The notes under the pieces were generated by a model. The model saw only the letters and a program-made list of their open reading frames with translations. It made no database searches and was not told where the DNA came from. Shown in pieces: positions 1 through 11,922 of a DNA stretch of 64,000 nt (positions are counted from its first letter, which is position 1; every line of letters begins with the position of its first letter). Location of the stretch: the NCBI GenBank assembly GCA_022828445.1, contig JAIZZJ010000007.1, positions 186,001-250,000 of the forward strand, given 5' to 3'. The position numbers and the translations under genes are program-made. Source of the DNA: Graphiopsis chlorocephala. Its lineage: Eukaryota; Ascomycota; Dothideomycetes; Cladosporiales; Cladosporiaceae.

Positions 1-876
1 GACGGACAGATGCCCCAGACCAGGGAGCACTTGCTCCTTGCCCGTCAGGTCGGTGTCAAGCGCATTGTCGTCTTCGTCAACAAGGTCGATGCCATTGAGG
101 ACAAGGAGATGTTGGAGCTCGTCGAGATGGAGATGCGTGAGCTTCTCTCCACCTACGGCTTCGAGGGTGACGAGACTCCCATCGTCATGGGTTCCGCCCT
201 TTGCGCCATTGAGGGCCGCCAGCCCGACATTGGTGTCGAGAAGATTGACGAGCTCCTCGAGCACGTCGACTCTTGGATCCCCACCCCCGAGCGTGATGTC
301 GCCAAGCCTTTCCTCATGTCCGTTGAGGACGTCTTCTCCATCCCCGGCCGTGGTACCGTCGCCTCTGGTCGTGTCGAGCGTGGTGTCCTGAAGAAGGATT
401 CCGAAGTCGAGCTTGTCGGCAAGAACAAGAACCCCATCAAGACCAAGGTCACCGACATTGAGACCTTCAAGAAGTCTTGCGACGAGTCCCGCGCTGGTGA
501 CAACTCCGGTCTTCTTCTCCGTGGTGTCAAGCGTGACGATGTTCTCCGTGGCATGGTCGTTGTCCAGCCCGGCACCACCAAGGCCCACAAGAAGTTCCTT
601 GCCTCCATGTACGTCCTGACCAAGGAGGAGGGTGGCCGCCACACCGGTTTCGCCAACAACTACAAGCCTCAGATGTTCATTCGTACCGCCGATGAGGCCG
701 CCACTCTTACCTGGCCCGAGGGCACTGAGGAGGACAAGATGGTCATGCCCGGTGACAACGTCGAGATGATCTGCGAGATCCACAAGCCCATTGCCGTCGA
801 GCAGGGTCAGCGCTTCAACATTCGTGAGGGCGGCAGGACCGTCGCCACCGGTCTCGTCACTCGCGTCATTGAGTAA
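1..876 (+). CDS. tuf1: Mitochondrial elongation factor Tu, C-terminal part (5' truncated by window)
   Basis: This is the GTP-dependent factor that brings aminoacyl-tRNA to the mitochondrial ribosome. The frame is open from base 1, so the gene begins upstream; the visible 291 residues are the end of the GTPase domain plus domains II and III. The PQTREH segment after switch II, the NKVD base-recognition motif and the SAL(C) motif are all visible. Next come the domain II signature around GRGTVASGRVERG and the usual organellar/bacterial EF-Tu ending TGLVTRVIE. The organellar type, rather than eEF1A, is clear from these motifs. Codon use is strongly C-ending, as expected of a highly expressed gene. 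No intron is seen in the visible part. Confidence 0.96.
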   Translation, partial: DGQMPQTREHLLLARQVGVKRIVVFVNKVDAIEDKEMLELVEMEMRELLSTYGFEGDETPIVMGSALCAIEGRQPDIGVEKIDELLEHVDSWIPTPERDVAKPFLMSVEDVFSIPGRGTVASGRVERGVLKKDSEVELVGKNKNPIKTKVTDIETFKKSCDESRAGDNSGLLLRGVKRDDVLRGMVVVQPGTTKAHKKFLASMYVLTKEEGGRHTGFANNYKPQMFIRTADEAATLTWPEGTEEDKMVMPGDNVEMICEIHKPIAVEQGQRFNIREGGRTVATGLVTRVIE

Positions 877-1493
877 GCAGACAATGCACTCGGACAAAAG
901 ACCAGCAAGATCAACGACGATGAAGATGTGCAGTACACGTCTCACGTCAAACAATAGGAGATAGTGTAATACCAAGCTAGAACGGGAGGTGTATTTGTAA
1001 GATGAAGCACGATTTGTACGGATATCAAGGGCTCTGGCTCGCCTTCGCCAACGATGTATTAGCTGTACTTATTTCGAAAGAGAACCGGCAAGGGGGAAAA
1101 GGACAACGAGATTGTCCGAAAACTGCATAGCCCCGGCGTTTTGTAAAGGTAGATACGCCACATACCCTGGGCTCGGCGAAGAAATGGAAACACTCTTCTC
1201 TTGTATAAACGCGATGAACTTTTCTCAACGATGGTGAGTAGTGGTGAGTCGACATTCACATGTAGACATCCGGGGCCAAGACCCTGCTTGGAACGTCAGA
1301 CGATTGCAATGCGATCATCCTGTGACGATCCCAACTCTAACTCCACCTGCGACTTCGACAATCTCAACAAGCTAACCATTGAAACATCAAAGAAAACCCC
1401 TTCACGACCATCACACCTAACACAAGAAACTACCTCTGATCCATCAATAAGCCATTTGACTTTCAAATCAGACACACTACCTACGGAACCAAT
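877..1493. other. Intergenic region between tuf1 and the GH43 gene
   Basis: This holds the 3' UTR of tuf1 and the promoter of the GH43 gene. Short open frames here have no recognisable product. I see no RNA gene. Confidence 0.6.
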
Positions 1494-2685
1494 ATGCCAC
1501 ACTACAACAACACATGCCTAGACATCACCTCCCAAGCAACACCCGACCCGTTCATTACCTACGCAAGAGGCAAATTCTACTTCACATTCACCGGTGGAGA
1601 CAGAGTTCCATTGTGGCAGGCGGACAGCATCACGGATTTCCTCGAAGAAGGGAAGTTCCAAAAAGGGCCTGTCTGGTAAGCTGCATCGACCTATAGAAGT
1701 CGTCACACTTTGACGTTTAAAGCATGGCACCGCTGAGCCTGCTATCATGACAATCTATCTAAATGCTGAAACCCAACTGCACAGGACCCCACCCCCCAAC
1801 ACAGACTCCTCCGCGCACCTCTGGGCCCCCGAGCTCCACGCCCTGCGCGGGCGATGGTACATCTACGTCGCCGCCGCGAACCCCGAGCACGGCAACCGCT
1901 CCCACAGAATGTACGTCCTGGGCGGCCCACCCTCATCCTCCGACCCCCACGCCGGACCCTGGGAATTCCTAGGCCCCATCCGCAACATGCCCCAGCGGCA
2001 ATGGGCCATCGACGGCACCGTCTTCGAAATCGACGACCAGTTGTACTTCGCGTACTCCGGCTGGCCGTTGGATCGCGCAGACGATGATTACGACGAGCGC
2101 ACGCAGCAGTTGTTTGTCATGCGTTTGAGCGATCCCGTCACGGCGGCGAGTCCACCCGTGATGATCTCTGCTCCCGACCAACCCTGGGAGCGTTCAGGCG
2201 ACGCAGGGATCAACGAAGGTCCGCAGTGGCTAGCTTCGCAGGACTCCGGGCGCTCGTGGCGCGGGCTCGTGTATTCTTGCGCCGGCAGCTGGACGCCCGA
2301 GTACAAAATGGCGACGCTGAAGTACCTCGGCGGCGACCCATTAGTACCTGGCTCATGGGCGAAATCCGCACAACCATTGCTGCAGAATGCCTCGCACGGC
2401 AATGGCCCTTTCGGGCCAGGCCACGGGAATTTCGTGCACGTTGGGGAGGAGACGTTTGCAGTGTTCCATGCTACAGATGGGCGTGGGGACGGGCATGGGA
2501 ACCGGAAGTGTCGGATGCAAAGAGTTGTCTTCGGACAAGAAGGGCCGTTCATGGGCGGGGAGGTTGGCGATGTTACCAGGGACGTTGCGAGGTTCTCTGG
2601 CTCGAGTGCTGATTCAGGAGATGGTCGTGGTGGAAAGGGCGAGCGATTGAAAGGTTTGTTGCACAGTCTTGCCCGTAAGGTATAG
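1494..2685 (+). CDS. Glycoside hydrolase family 43 (alpha-L-arabinofuranosidase/beta-xylosidase-like)
   Basis: Exons are 1494-1675 and 1785-2685. The 109-bp intron (donor GTAAGC, acceptor CACAG) rebuilds a Trp codon, giving 360 aa. It is probably an enzyme acting on arabinan- or xylan-derived substrates. The five-bladed-propeller catalytic triad can be placed: Asp18 in TPDPFI (base), Asp137 in WAIDGTVF (pKa modulator) and Glu205 in INEGPQW (acid). The GPGHGNF segment carries the conserved metal-site His. I see no signal peptide, so the protein looks intracellular or needs an unseen upstream exon. The substrate cannot be told from sequence alone. Family confidence is high. Confidence 0.9.
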
Positions 2686-3210
2686 AGAGCTGGCTTGTCT
2701 GGCTTGGGTGTGGGTTGCCACTTAACAACATGCACAAATCAACAACATCAGCCTCAGCACAAGAATCGTAAATCTCTACAGTGGCAAAACCCTTTATAAA
2801 ATTGCTTTCACCCATCTCGCCTTTCATTCTCACTGAAATCCTGACTCTAATGTAATCATCTAACAAAGAACACTTGCGTACTCCCTGCAAGTAGAGAAAA
2901 GAAAAAGGACACAAAAAAATCATGATCCTGCTGGATTGCCCTTCTTCTCCGTCTACTGTAAAACAAGAAAGCCCTCATATCATTCATCCTTCGTTAATTC
3001 GAGTGCTGTGTGACTCGAAGGCCCACTTCCCGGAGACATACCAAAACAAAACAAAACATAAAAAACGAAACCAGGTCCTCGTTGGAACGAGTGCCGCCTC
3101 ATTGCGCCAATGGCCCATGCACCGTGAAACAGCTAGGAAAATCGTCAAAGTCTTAACCAGAGAAAACGAAAAGAAAGAAATCACCGCTTTCCGATCCATC
3201 CTTCCCTCGA
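2686..3210. other. Convergent 3' intergenic region
   Basis: This lies between the 3' ends of the GH43 gene (+) and the FLC-like gene (-). It is A-rich in places and probably holds both polyadenylation regions. No gene was recognised. Confidence 0.6.
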
Positions 3211-6200
3211 TCACTTCGCCACATCATTATCACTCGACCCATGACCTCTCGACATATACTCTTCCGTCTCCTGAGCAGGGGTAAGCGGCATCCTAACGCC
3301 AGACGCCGTACGGTGGCCGCCGCCGATATTACCGACGGACAGCGTCGTCTCAGACGCATCGTAGAAGTACTCGCCGCCGCTCACAGAGTTGCGAGCGCTG
3401 TGTCGGGAGTTCCAGGTGCCGGCGCGCGGGCGCATGCCTGGTGCTGGGACTTTGCCAATCATGTCGCGGGAGCTGATGTCGCCGCCGATACCCATGGACT
3501 CATTCGAGGGCTGGTTGCGGAGCTGGGAAGGGCCGCGGGACGGGGTGCGGCTTGGGGCGGTGGATCTGGGTGGGGAGATTGCTTCTTCGTCGGGCATCGT
3601 CCGGGACATGTCCACCGGTACAAAGGAAGTGTCGGCATCGGCGTTGTATGAGTACGTGGAGAAGTCCCGCTGGCTCCATGAAGCACGGTGGGGTCGGGCG
3701 CCATAAGGAAGATTGCTGTGGCTCAGACTTGCTGCGCTGGGAGCGCGGCTGCGTCGAGCAGGAGATGCGGTGCCAGCTTGGCCTCTGCCCATCAACGGTG
3801 CAGATGACTCCGTGTTATCTTTGATGCTTGCAACCGATTGGTTTGGTAGTCGGTTCCGAGAGTCATCGATGTTAACAGCATCTGGATCGTCATCTTCAAT
3901 CTTGCCAAGTCTGCGCATGGTTCTCATCTCAAAGTAAGGATTCTTTTCTTCAGGTTCTGGCTCAGGGGCCACTTTGACCTTGGGCTCTTTTGGAATATCG
4001 TTGACCACCCTGTCGAGGTGGTTGAAGTATCTGTCACGCAATCCATGCCATTTCTTGGGACGAAACTCCTCCCTGTTGCGTGAAACAGACATGTAACTCG
4101 AGATCACACTGACAGCAATGGCAATCATCGTGACGATGACCAAGATACCTTGAATGACAATAATGACGACTCCAATGACCGTTGTCGTGATGCGCTCAAG
4201 GTTGAAGCGATTGTCGAACGCCGCGCTGAGAGCTACACTCGCAACTTTGCTGAAACCCAGACAGTAAACGACCAGGATGTTGAGTCGCATGCCCTCGAAA
4301 GGTCGTGCCCAGATGACGAACGCGAAAGCCAGGATTTCTACGACCAGCAAGCCGAAGACTTGAGTCAAGGGCTGGCCAGAAGCGCCACCATAGAAACAGG
4401 CGCGGATGAATTCGTACATCAGCCAGAAGACGAAGAACCACCAGCGCGTGCGTCTGAAGCGGGCAGCGAGCCATCCGAATTTCTTGGTGTAGTCCTCGTC
4501 GTCGTGAATATTACTCCTATCCTCGCCGCCAGTAGTTATACTGTAGTGAGAATTCATTCTCTTCCAGAAGGGCGTACTCTCTGTCTTTTTGTCGGAATCC
4601 GCGGCCTGTGGCTGTTGTTGCTGGGGCTGTTCCACCACAGCATGGTTGGCCTTTTTAACACCGACCCAAGGAATCTTGCCGAAAAGCTTCTTGCGCTCAA
4701 AAGTCGTGCGCTCGGTTGCGCCGTTGTCTCGTTGCACCTTGTACCAGCAAGCGTATGCTGCGATACCAGTCATACCGACCAGGAAGATGAGGAATACAAT
4801 AGCCGCAACAGCTTTGACGCCTCCAGAGGAATCGTACGTGAACTGGAAAATAGCAAGGAACATAATCATGAACCAGGCAATGAAGCACGTCCGTAGAGCA
4901 ACGTTCGCACTGTATCCTAGCCAGTGTTGGCGGAAGAAGGCAAGACGATCTTGCTTGAGCAGTTTGACGCGGACAAGTCCCTCAAGCGCCCATTTGAAGG
5001 CCATTGTCGCAGCCACAACAAGGACCAGTATAATTAGAAACCACAAAAATCCAGTCATGAAAGCATTGCTCGCGCGAATTTCCTCTGTTGCGAGAGTGCC
5101 GGCGAAACCAGAGAAATTGCCAGGCAGAGGCAGTCCAGCCTCGACAGGGTGACCATACCATTTGAAGCCATCACTCGCATCTGCTAATTGCTCTTGTCGG
5201 CGTAACAGAGCATTGACAGCAGTCCTACGAGTAATATCGCGCTTGAGCACGAGTGAATAGTCTCGTTTGTAGATTTCGGAAGCGATGTCCCGCATGCCAG
5301 GGTGACTGGTGGCGAAGCTCGAAACTCGCTTTGCTCCCAATCCTAGGGCACGCCTGTAAATCTGGCTGATGTCGTAGCCACCTCCGAGATCTTCGTTTGC
5401 GGCACCAGTGGCTGCAGCACCCACCGAGGAGGTGTTGCCAAGATTGTTGCCGATTAGCCGATCGATGCTGCGTTGCATCGTGTTGGTGCGGATCATGCCT
5501 CCTGCCCATGCGAAATTACTCCACCAAGCAACGAGGACTGAAGGCCAGTTCATCGATAATGCTCCAGTGTAAAAGACGTGTTGGAAAACAGCGATGACCA
5601 CGCCGACAGATAGAGAGTGGGCATAGTGTAGCCGCATGGTCGGTACGGCTTCGCCATAAATCGCCGTCGCAAAGGAAGCGAGCATTGCGACGAATGTGAA
5701 TATTCCCAGCACAGAGCCTACTGATTCTGGATGTGAGAATGTAGCACCGTTAGTCACGACTGCACTGTAGCATCCGATTTCGCTTTCGGTACTGTTCGCG
5801 AATATACGAAGGATCGCCTCGCCTTCAAAGTCGGGTATTGAAAGAGCGATGGAAGGAATGTTGGCGACATCCTCTTGATTGATAGGAATGATGCCGCTGG
5901 CAGTAATGGGAACGCTGCTGTTGGCCGGACATAAGCTGCAGAAGTTAGCAAATGGTACTTGAACGTTAACACAGTGATACCTACCTGGCAATGTTCGCAT
6001 CGCAAGGATTGAAAGTCAGGTCAAACCTGCTCTCTCCGTATGCGAAAACTCCAATATACATCATCAAGGCCTCGCCTTTGAGGTCGGAGTTCCCTGCCAA
6101 ATGGAACTGCACCGTCATGTTGTCCTTGTAATACGCCGCATCGAAGCGGGTGACGTTGATCAAACTGCCACCCAGGCAGTCTCCGAAGTTTCCGGTGTAC

Positions 6201-6349
6201 AAAGCTGGCCGCCTGTTGTCCGCCAGATATACTGTTTCTCCATCTTCGCCTTGGTATGTGATGTAGCGCGTATCGTCGGCGAGTACCGCATGCAGGCACG
6301 CCAATAGGGCGAACAGGACCAGCATTGCTGGCTGCGATCGCGAGATCAT
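3211..6349 (-). CDS. FLC/TRP-like transmembrane protein (ML-like + TRP domains)
   Basis: Exons read 6349-5985 and 5935-3211. The 49-bp intron (donor GTAGGT, branch GCTAAC, acceptor GCAG) joins ...NIAS to LCPANSS, giving 1029 aa. Residues 1-24 are a clear signal peptide. A Cys- and N-glycosylation-site-bearing lumenal ML-like domain follows, then about nine hydrophobic segments (the TRP-like domain). A long Ser/Pro/Arg-rich cytosolic tail of about 250 residues ends the protein. This is the layout of yeast Flc1-3 and S. pombe Pkd2, which are ER/plasma-membrane proteins linked to FAD transport, calcium and wall integrity. Which FLC paralogue this is cannot be decided here. The tail, with many Ser/Thr-Pro sites, is probably phosphorylated (inference). 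Confidence 0.9.
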
Positions 6350-8644
6350 GATGTCGTAAGGTACTGGGAGTTATTCGCAGAGCGACGTGGTGACAATCGG
6401 GGTTCGCGAGGCCGTTACCCAGGCCGGGTGTCGTAAGCGCGCAGTCAGCGCGGTGTTTTGATAGGAACAGTCGGATGTGGTGAATGAGAAAGCGATTGTT
6501 TGGTAAGGAGTGGATATTGAGGCGTGAGGCGAGTGTTTTGAGCACTTTGGAGTGTAGTGTATTTTTCAAATGTTCTCCAGGTTGGTCGATGTCATTAAAT
6601 GGGGCTTCGTATCGCTGTTTCCCTTGCAGGTCGAGATGGGGTATCTAGGAAGGAGCCATATGGGTGGACGATCTGGTTTTGGCGACAAGAAATGCTAGAA
6701 ATCCAAGCGAAGGACAGCCTAGACGAGCTCTGAGACATACGACCAGGGCAAGATGAAGAGTGGGCGTGCAGCAAAAGATATGCATTAACAATCGGCACAT
6801 GCACGACTTATCAACGCCCGGACTCCCCGGAGTATGGCGGCTTGAAGGCGACCAAGCGCCGCTAACGAATCGTGGGCGGCGGCAAGCTAGCCAACTAACT
6901 CTTAAAAGTGCCTTCACCGCATAAGAAAGCACACTACTGCTGCACCTGCGAGGGAAGATGCCATCTCCAGCTATTTGCTGGCCATCGAACACCTGCTCCG
7001 CGGCCATTGAGCTGCCCAATACGAGCGGAACGCGATGCTCGACGTTGTGCATCTCGCACGGTTGTTGACCTCTCCACTGGAGTAATCCCTTCTCCATTCC
7101 TTAGACATAAAACGACATGAATCGCGCAAACCCATCGGAACAAGGGTCGTCGTGCCGCGAGAGCCCAAGGAGCCCACAGTCCAGTTCTGGAGCGCTTACT
7201 CTGCCCTGCTTTCCTGCTCAACCAGCCATCGCCTCGAAAGGGCTTCTTCTCGCTCTCGCGCTTATGCATGCGCTGTTACCTCGAACTCCTGGCCTTGCGC
7301 CCGCGGCCCAAGCCAAAGCGAAGGACCACCAGCCACTTACTCCAACTGTAACACCAGCCACCAGCATACGGAGGACAAATCAGCCCTGTACCGGAAGAAC
7401 CAAGAACCTTGGTACTCCGCATCATCGTGCCGCGCCCTCCCCACGTCTCACCTCCGTTCCGCAAACTCCAATCCTAGCGTCATCTAACCTTCTTAACGTC
7501 TGGGACATGCTCGAGTCTTGCGAAAGTATTGGCCATGGTTTATTGTCTTGGTGTCTTGTTGGTAGCAATTTCAAAATCGTCCTCAAGCTGCACCACCACT
7601 GATGAGTCGTCGACTTCCACTCAGAAGTGTATCTCTCTTCGCCTATGCGCCTCAACGTGACAGCTGCGTATGTCAATCCCAAGTGAAAAAGCACTGCAGG
7701 AACATCTAAACCTGTACATTCGCATCCTCCGCACTACTGCCAAGACCGGGTAGCCATCATCTACGATGCTGATCCTTGAAGCTTGTTTCTTGCCAGCTCG
7801 AGCTCGTAGGGAGCTGTCTGTCTCACACTTCGGCTTGCTCGGAAACGAATGCTATCTCCCTATTCATCCACGCCTCGCAGTGTGCAGCGAATGCGAGTGT
7901 GAGCTTCGATATCCGATTGGATGCACTGGCCTTTTTCCTTGGGTATCAATTGGCGCTCTGCACGACGTGGGCGTCAGCATGTAGGCTGCGGTCACTAGAT
8001 CCTGGGCGTTTCCAAAACAGAGCTTCGTAAGAGATGTCGGTACATAGCTAAGGTACAAATCTTGAATACGCGTAACTTTTCCATCCTCGTGTGCCGGCTC
8101 GCGCGGGACGTTACGGTGGTTAGAAGAGCTCTAAAAAGGCTAAACTCATCTTGTGATCGCCAGCTAGCAGGCTGAAATTCCACGATCGAGATGATCTCTT
8201 CATGATGTGCGAACGATCCGTAGACTTGCTTTTGGACATCACGAGGGCCATACATTCATGTACACTTGAAACTCACGAGGGCTCGGCGGATATGCGAACA
8301 GTGGGACTAAAAAAGACTACTATACATGTAAGGTGGTGATAGAGATATTCTGTGGCTAGGGGAATGAAACCAGAGTTGGGGCAAATCACGAGCAATTGAA
8401 TGCCGATGGCAAGTAGTCTCCGATCCGACTTCCCGATGTGATGTCTCCTAGAACAAACAAATAGCAAAAGATCACGACATCTCGACAACACGCAACAGTC
8501 ACTTCCGCGTGGCAAAAGTTCGGTCAAAGCGGGCTCCCACCAGTGAATGACAGGAAGTCAGGACGAAAACCAGAGATGAGACGGAAAATAATGGAAACGC
8601 AGCTATACTGCCTTCTGGGTACCCTGTATCGACGCCAGATAGCC
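6350..8644. other. 2.3-kb gene-poor stretch upstream of the FLC-like gene
   Basis: This contains the FLC-like promoter. Several open frames overlap on both strands (the longest is at 7117-7602), but none shows a domain, a start context or family resemblance. I see no gene that I can support. Confidence 0.55.
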
Positions 8645-8649
8645 AAAAA
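8645..8649 (-). terminator. Pol III oligo-T terminator of tRNA-Ser
   Basis: Five T residues on the minus strand begin 3 bases after the tRNA discriminator base. This is the expected Pol III stop signal. Confidence 0.8.
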
Positions 8650-8651
8650 GA

Positions 8652-8750
8652 CGACAACGGCAGGACTCGAACCTGCGCCCCCGAAGGGATTTGATAGCTG
8701 ATGGAATTGATCCTTCGAGTCAAACGCAGTAACCACTTTGCTACGTTGCC
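8652..8750 (-). tRNA. tRNA-Ser(CGA) with an 18-nt intron
   Basis: The acceptor stem pairs fully (one G-T) across 8750-8744 and 8659-8653, with discriminator G at 8652, the serine identity base. The D arm carries a good A box and the T arm (GCAGG/CCTGC, loop TTCGAGT) a good B box. The anticodon stem TTTGA/TCAAA encloses a loop reading CT-CGA-A followed by an intron at 8713-8696, placed after position 37 as in nuclear pre-tRNAs. A long variable arm (TCCC...GGGG) marks the class II tRNA. The anticodon CGA reads UCG serine codons. The yeast equivalent also has an intron. Confidence 0.95.
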
Positions 8751-9079
8751 TGAGAATTCAGCTCGAAGGCTGATTCGATGGAGGACGGCGTTCTTGGGAA
8801 TATTATATAGCTACATTGCATGATGCAAAAGCCGTCACGAATTGCGGAACGATAGGCAGGCAAAAGTCGCGCCCCGAATCGCATCAATGATTGCGGTATT
8901 TTCGTGACGACATGGAAGAGCTGTTGCCCGAGTGTAGATCGTTTGTTTCTCTGTAATTACATTCATTTCTACGTCTCTCAACACCAGCACCTTTAGTCTC
9001 AGCTGCGGACGCATAGACAAAATCAACATCGAACGACGTTCCCACCTCACCACATTGAGAACACAACCAGAACACAACC
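8751..9079. promoter_or_regulatory. Divergent region between tRNA-Ser and the small membrane-protein gene
   Basis: The 329-bp divergent spacer holds an AT-rich TATA-like run (around 8800-8810) and the 5' UTR of the gene starting at 9080. No other feature was seen. Confidence 0.4.
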
Positions 9080-9583
9080 ATGTCGCATCCTCAAGAACCG
9101 CAAAGGCAACCCACCCAGGCCGAGACCATCAACTATGCAAAAACCCTTCGCACTACCGCCTTAGTAACAGCAGTCGCATGTCCCATACTCGCCCTCCTCC
9201 CTCCCCGAAAACTAGACTTCTTCACAGCCGGCCTAGGCATTACAACAGTCTACTCCACGAACTACCTTGTGCGCGACTACACCGGCCGGTCGATCCAGCA
9301 GCACATCACAGGCTACAGACCGCCTGTCCTGGCGAGAGAGACCTTGCAGGCCGACGAGGCGCACACGCAGGCCGCGGATGCGGTTCGCCTGGAGAGACAG
9401 GAGGCGTTAAGGGCGAGCGTCGCAGAGCAAGTGGAGGCTAGCAAGCAGGCGAAGTGGGCGCAGGAGCGGAATCAGGAGGTGCAGGATGCTCTGGATGTTG
9501 GGAAGGGCTTTGGGGATATCATTATTGATCAGGTGTATGAGGTGTGGAACTGGGGGAAGAAGAGGGACGACGACGATGAGTAA
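9080..9583 (+). CDS. Small fungal membrane protein, function unknown
   Basis: A single exon encodes 167 aa. Two hydrophobic stretches (about residues 25-45 and 48-66) flank a PPRKLD turn. A charged, coiled-coil-prone segment of about 80 residues follows (Gln/Glu/Ala/Arg-rich), then an amphipathic segment and an acidic DDDDE end. Similar short ascomycete proteins are sometimes labelled 'rhomboid family membrane protein', but I see none of the rhomboid catalytic Ser/His motifs, so I do not use that name. The ATG is preceded by CAACC, a good fungal start context. The coding assignment is firm; the function is unknown. Confidence 0.75.
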   Translation: MSHPQEPQRQPTQAETINYAKTLRTTALVTAVACPILALLPPRKLDFFTAGLGITTVYSTNYLVRDYTGRSIQQHITGYRPPVLARETLQADEAHTQAADAVRLERQEALRASVAEQVEASKQAKWAQERNQEVQDALDVGKGFGDIIIDQVYEVWNWGKKRDDDDE

Positions 9584-10229
9584 TTGGGAAGGACAACGAT
9601 CGCAAGCCATATCATGGCCTCCTGGGCACAGTATGGTTTGATGAGAGTGGCATTGGTGCGCTATGCATCGACTGAGATGCTGCTTGAAACCGTGCATGGC
9701 GGATATGCCACACGCAAACGACTTCCCGTAACCAAACGGAAAAGGCTATCTCGCTGAGCAGCCATTGGGAGTGCAATACTGCCGGCGGATGGCCTACCAG
9801 GATTCACATTTGCGACGGTATCATGCAGCATGCCGTCGTTCTGGTCTGCGAACATCAGCTTATTCTGCTCCTGAACTGCAGTTCGCATCCTGCAGCCATC
9901 CGTCTCTTGCAATCTTGTTGCTGTGATTGGGAGATTTGCACTGCTTCATCGGACTTCTGTTGGCGCTCTGGCTGTTCTCCCACCTTGCGCAGAGATGCTT
10001 GCATCCCGCATATACATACTTGCAGCATTTGGAGCAGCATGTCTCAGGCCAATGATTCCTGCATCGAACGACAAAAAAAGAGCGGTCAGCCTGCTGCTGC
10101 GAACGCTTCTGCGAACTTTCGTTCGCATACCTGTACACATATATCCTAATATCATTCACTGCACAGTGGTAACACAGCATTCTATTACACGGCTTCGACG
10201 TTGTACCTCGTCTTTCTTCCATTCACAAG
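9584..10229. other. Intergenic region
   Basis: This spacer separates two genes on the plus strand. Overlapping short frames on both strands show no family features. Nothing further was seen. Confidence 0.5.
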
Positions 10230-11366
10230 ATGTCCTGTGAGGTTGCCAATTCCCCTTTTGCTGATCCTGGCTTCGCCAGCCCGTTCAATGTCGACAACGC
10301 ACAAGCAGACACGGCAGACTATGCAGCACTGGGGAACTTCAACTACACCTCCGGTCCCGCTGACCAAAGCTGTATCAATCCACAGAACCTCAGCAATGCC
10401 GGATCGCCTTCTGCTAGCTTCGACCCAACCTTGACACCTGACTTCAAACCCGATAGCTATCCTCAGGATTTCAATGGTGTCCCAGCAGCTCCGTACTTCC
10501 AATCCGTCGAACAACCTTTCGGCGCCTCGAACTTCCCATTGCACCTTCAAAATCAGCATCTCCACCGCCGTTCCGTCTCGGAACCTCCAGAGAGCGCCCT
10601 CCATCACCACCACCAACAGCACCAACCTCCGCACCCCGACGGCCCAGTGACCTTCCACCGCGACGGCCAGCTCCTGCACATCACGCGAGGAGCCACCCGT
10701 TCCCTAACCAAGCGAGCAAAGCAAACTCGAGCGCAGCCCTACCAGCGCAGCCCTCGCCAGCCACCACCGATCCAGAACCGCTACCAACTCCGCCGCACCC
10801 ACACCCAGCCAACCCACCTCCCGCCCACCAGTGTCCCGCACGGCTTGCCCGTCAATCATGCCCTCCAGCAACAGCAAATAGCTCCACACCACGTGCCTTT
10901 CGAGCGACTCCCGCACGAACCACAGTACGTCAGCTCCAGAGTCTGCACGCCTGCACCCGAAGCGATCGATCCGTTCCTTGGTGCTTCTTGGCAAACGCCT
11001 GCGGTCGCTCACATGGGTGACCACGCTCGGGGAGCGTTCGAAGGCCACGTTAATGGCACGCCGGTCGCAGGGAGTATGGTGATCAGGATGGGTGTCGATG
11101 AGCTGCGCTTGCTGATCACAGAAGTTGTTCAAAAGGCGGTTGGTGGACTACAGAGCGACAAGCCGATCGCTGACGACAGTCTGATCTCTCAAGAACAGGT
11201 GGATGAGGCTGTTGGTAGTGCACAAGCCGATCAGGCAGCTGCGGGTTTGAGTGAGGTGTTCGTTGACGATGGCGGTGATGATGTGCTTGCGGCAATGGCT
11301 ACTTCTACGGATGATGTTGTTGACGCAAAGCCCGATGCGAGTTTGCAATCTACGATGGAGGGATGA
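10230..11366 (+). CDS. Low-complexity protein of unknown function
   Basis: A single open frame of 378 codons is preceded by CACAAG at the ATG. The N-terminal part is Asn/Asp/Pro-rich. The middle (about 120-235) is His/Gln/Pro-rich with basic patches, including a His-rich run near residue 129. The last 100 residues are acidic and include a short ordered-looking helix (GVDELRLLITEVVQKAV). The composition is that of a disordered regulatory or transcription-associated protein, but I can see no zinc finger, bZIP or other DNA-binding signature. The length of the open frame and its even codon use support a real gene. Confidence 0.6.
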   Translation: MSCEVANSPFADPGFASPFNVDNAQADTADYAALGNFNYTSGPADQSCINPQNLSNAGSPSASFDPTLTPDFKPDSYPQDFNGVPAAPYFQSVEQPFGASNFPLHLQNQHLHRRSVSEPPESALHHHHQQHQPPHPDGPVTFHRDGQLLHITRGATRSLTKRAKQTRAQPYQRSPRQPPPIQNRYQLRRTHTQPTHLPPTSVPHGLPVNHALQQQQIAPHHVPFERLPHEPQYVSSRVCTPAPEAIDPFLGASWQTPAVAHMGDHARGAFEGHVNGTPVAGSMVIRMGVDELRLLITEVVQKAVGGLQSDKPIADDSLISQEQVDEAVGSAQADQAAAGLSEVFVDDGGDDVLAAMATSTDDVVDAKPDASLQSTMEG

Positions 11367-11922
11367 ACGTGGAAGAAGTAAATCAGGTACGCAGAGAGCC
11401 GTCATGGAGGTGGGTGTAGAGTCTTCTGCTGCGAATGGAAATCGCCGGAGCTTGTGTGTATCTAGTCAGCTTGTGTTGAGGAGGATCGAACGATTATCTT
11501 GATCAATCTTGACTTGCTCTTGTTACTTACACCCTTCACGCGCTCTCAAATCCTTGATTTCATGTCGTCGGCATGCATTCGTGTCACCCCAACTCTAACC
11601 CTTCTCAGGAAATCTTGTAAGTGAACAAACGACCGTATAGACGATATGACATGTTTAGGGTGGATTAGATCTGGCAGATATCATAATGCATGGTCAGAAC
11701 ATCGAGAGGATGGAGAATGGCAACGTTTTACTGCTTGGTAGTGCAATTCGACAATTCGTCTCGATCCTGATGAACTTCGCCCTATGGGCCATCCTCACAT
11801 CCATCTGACCGGGAGTCTCTTCCCAAGAAATATTGCACCCCCTCCCGAAACAACCCACGATACCACGAAAAACATCCCAACCAGTAAACCCCACAAACAA
11901 CAAACCCAAACGACCCCCCTCC
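11367..11922. other. Convergent intergenic region
   Basis: The 3' ends of the 378-aa gene (+) and the ABM gene (-) face each other. A C/A-rich low-complexity run lies at about 11830-11990, overlapping the end of the ABM gene. No gene was seen. Confidence 0.5.

Noticed and set aside
7117..7602. 161-codon open frame
   Set aside because: Composition looks like random translation, it overlaps other frames, and there is no domain or start context.
9080..9583. Rhomboid protease
   Set aside because: No GxSx or catalytic His motif and too few membrane helices.
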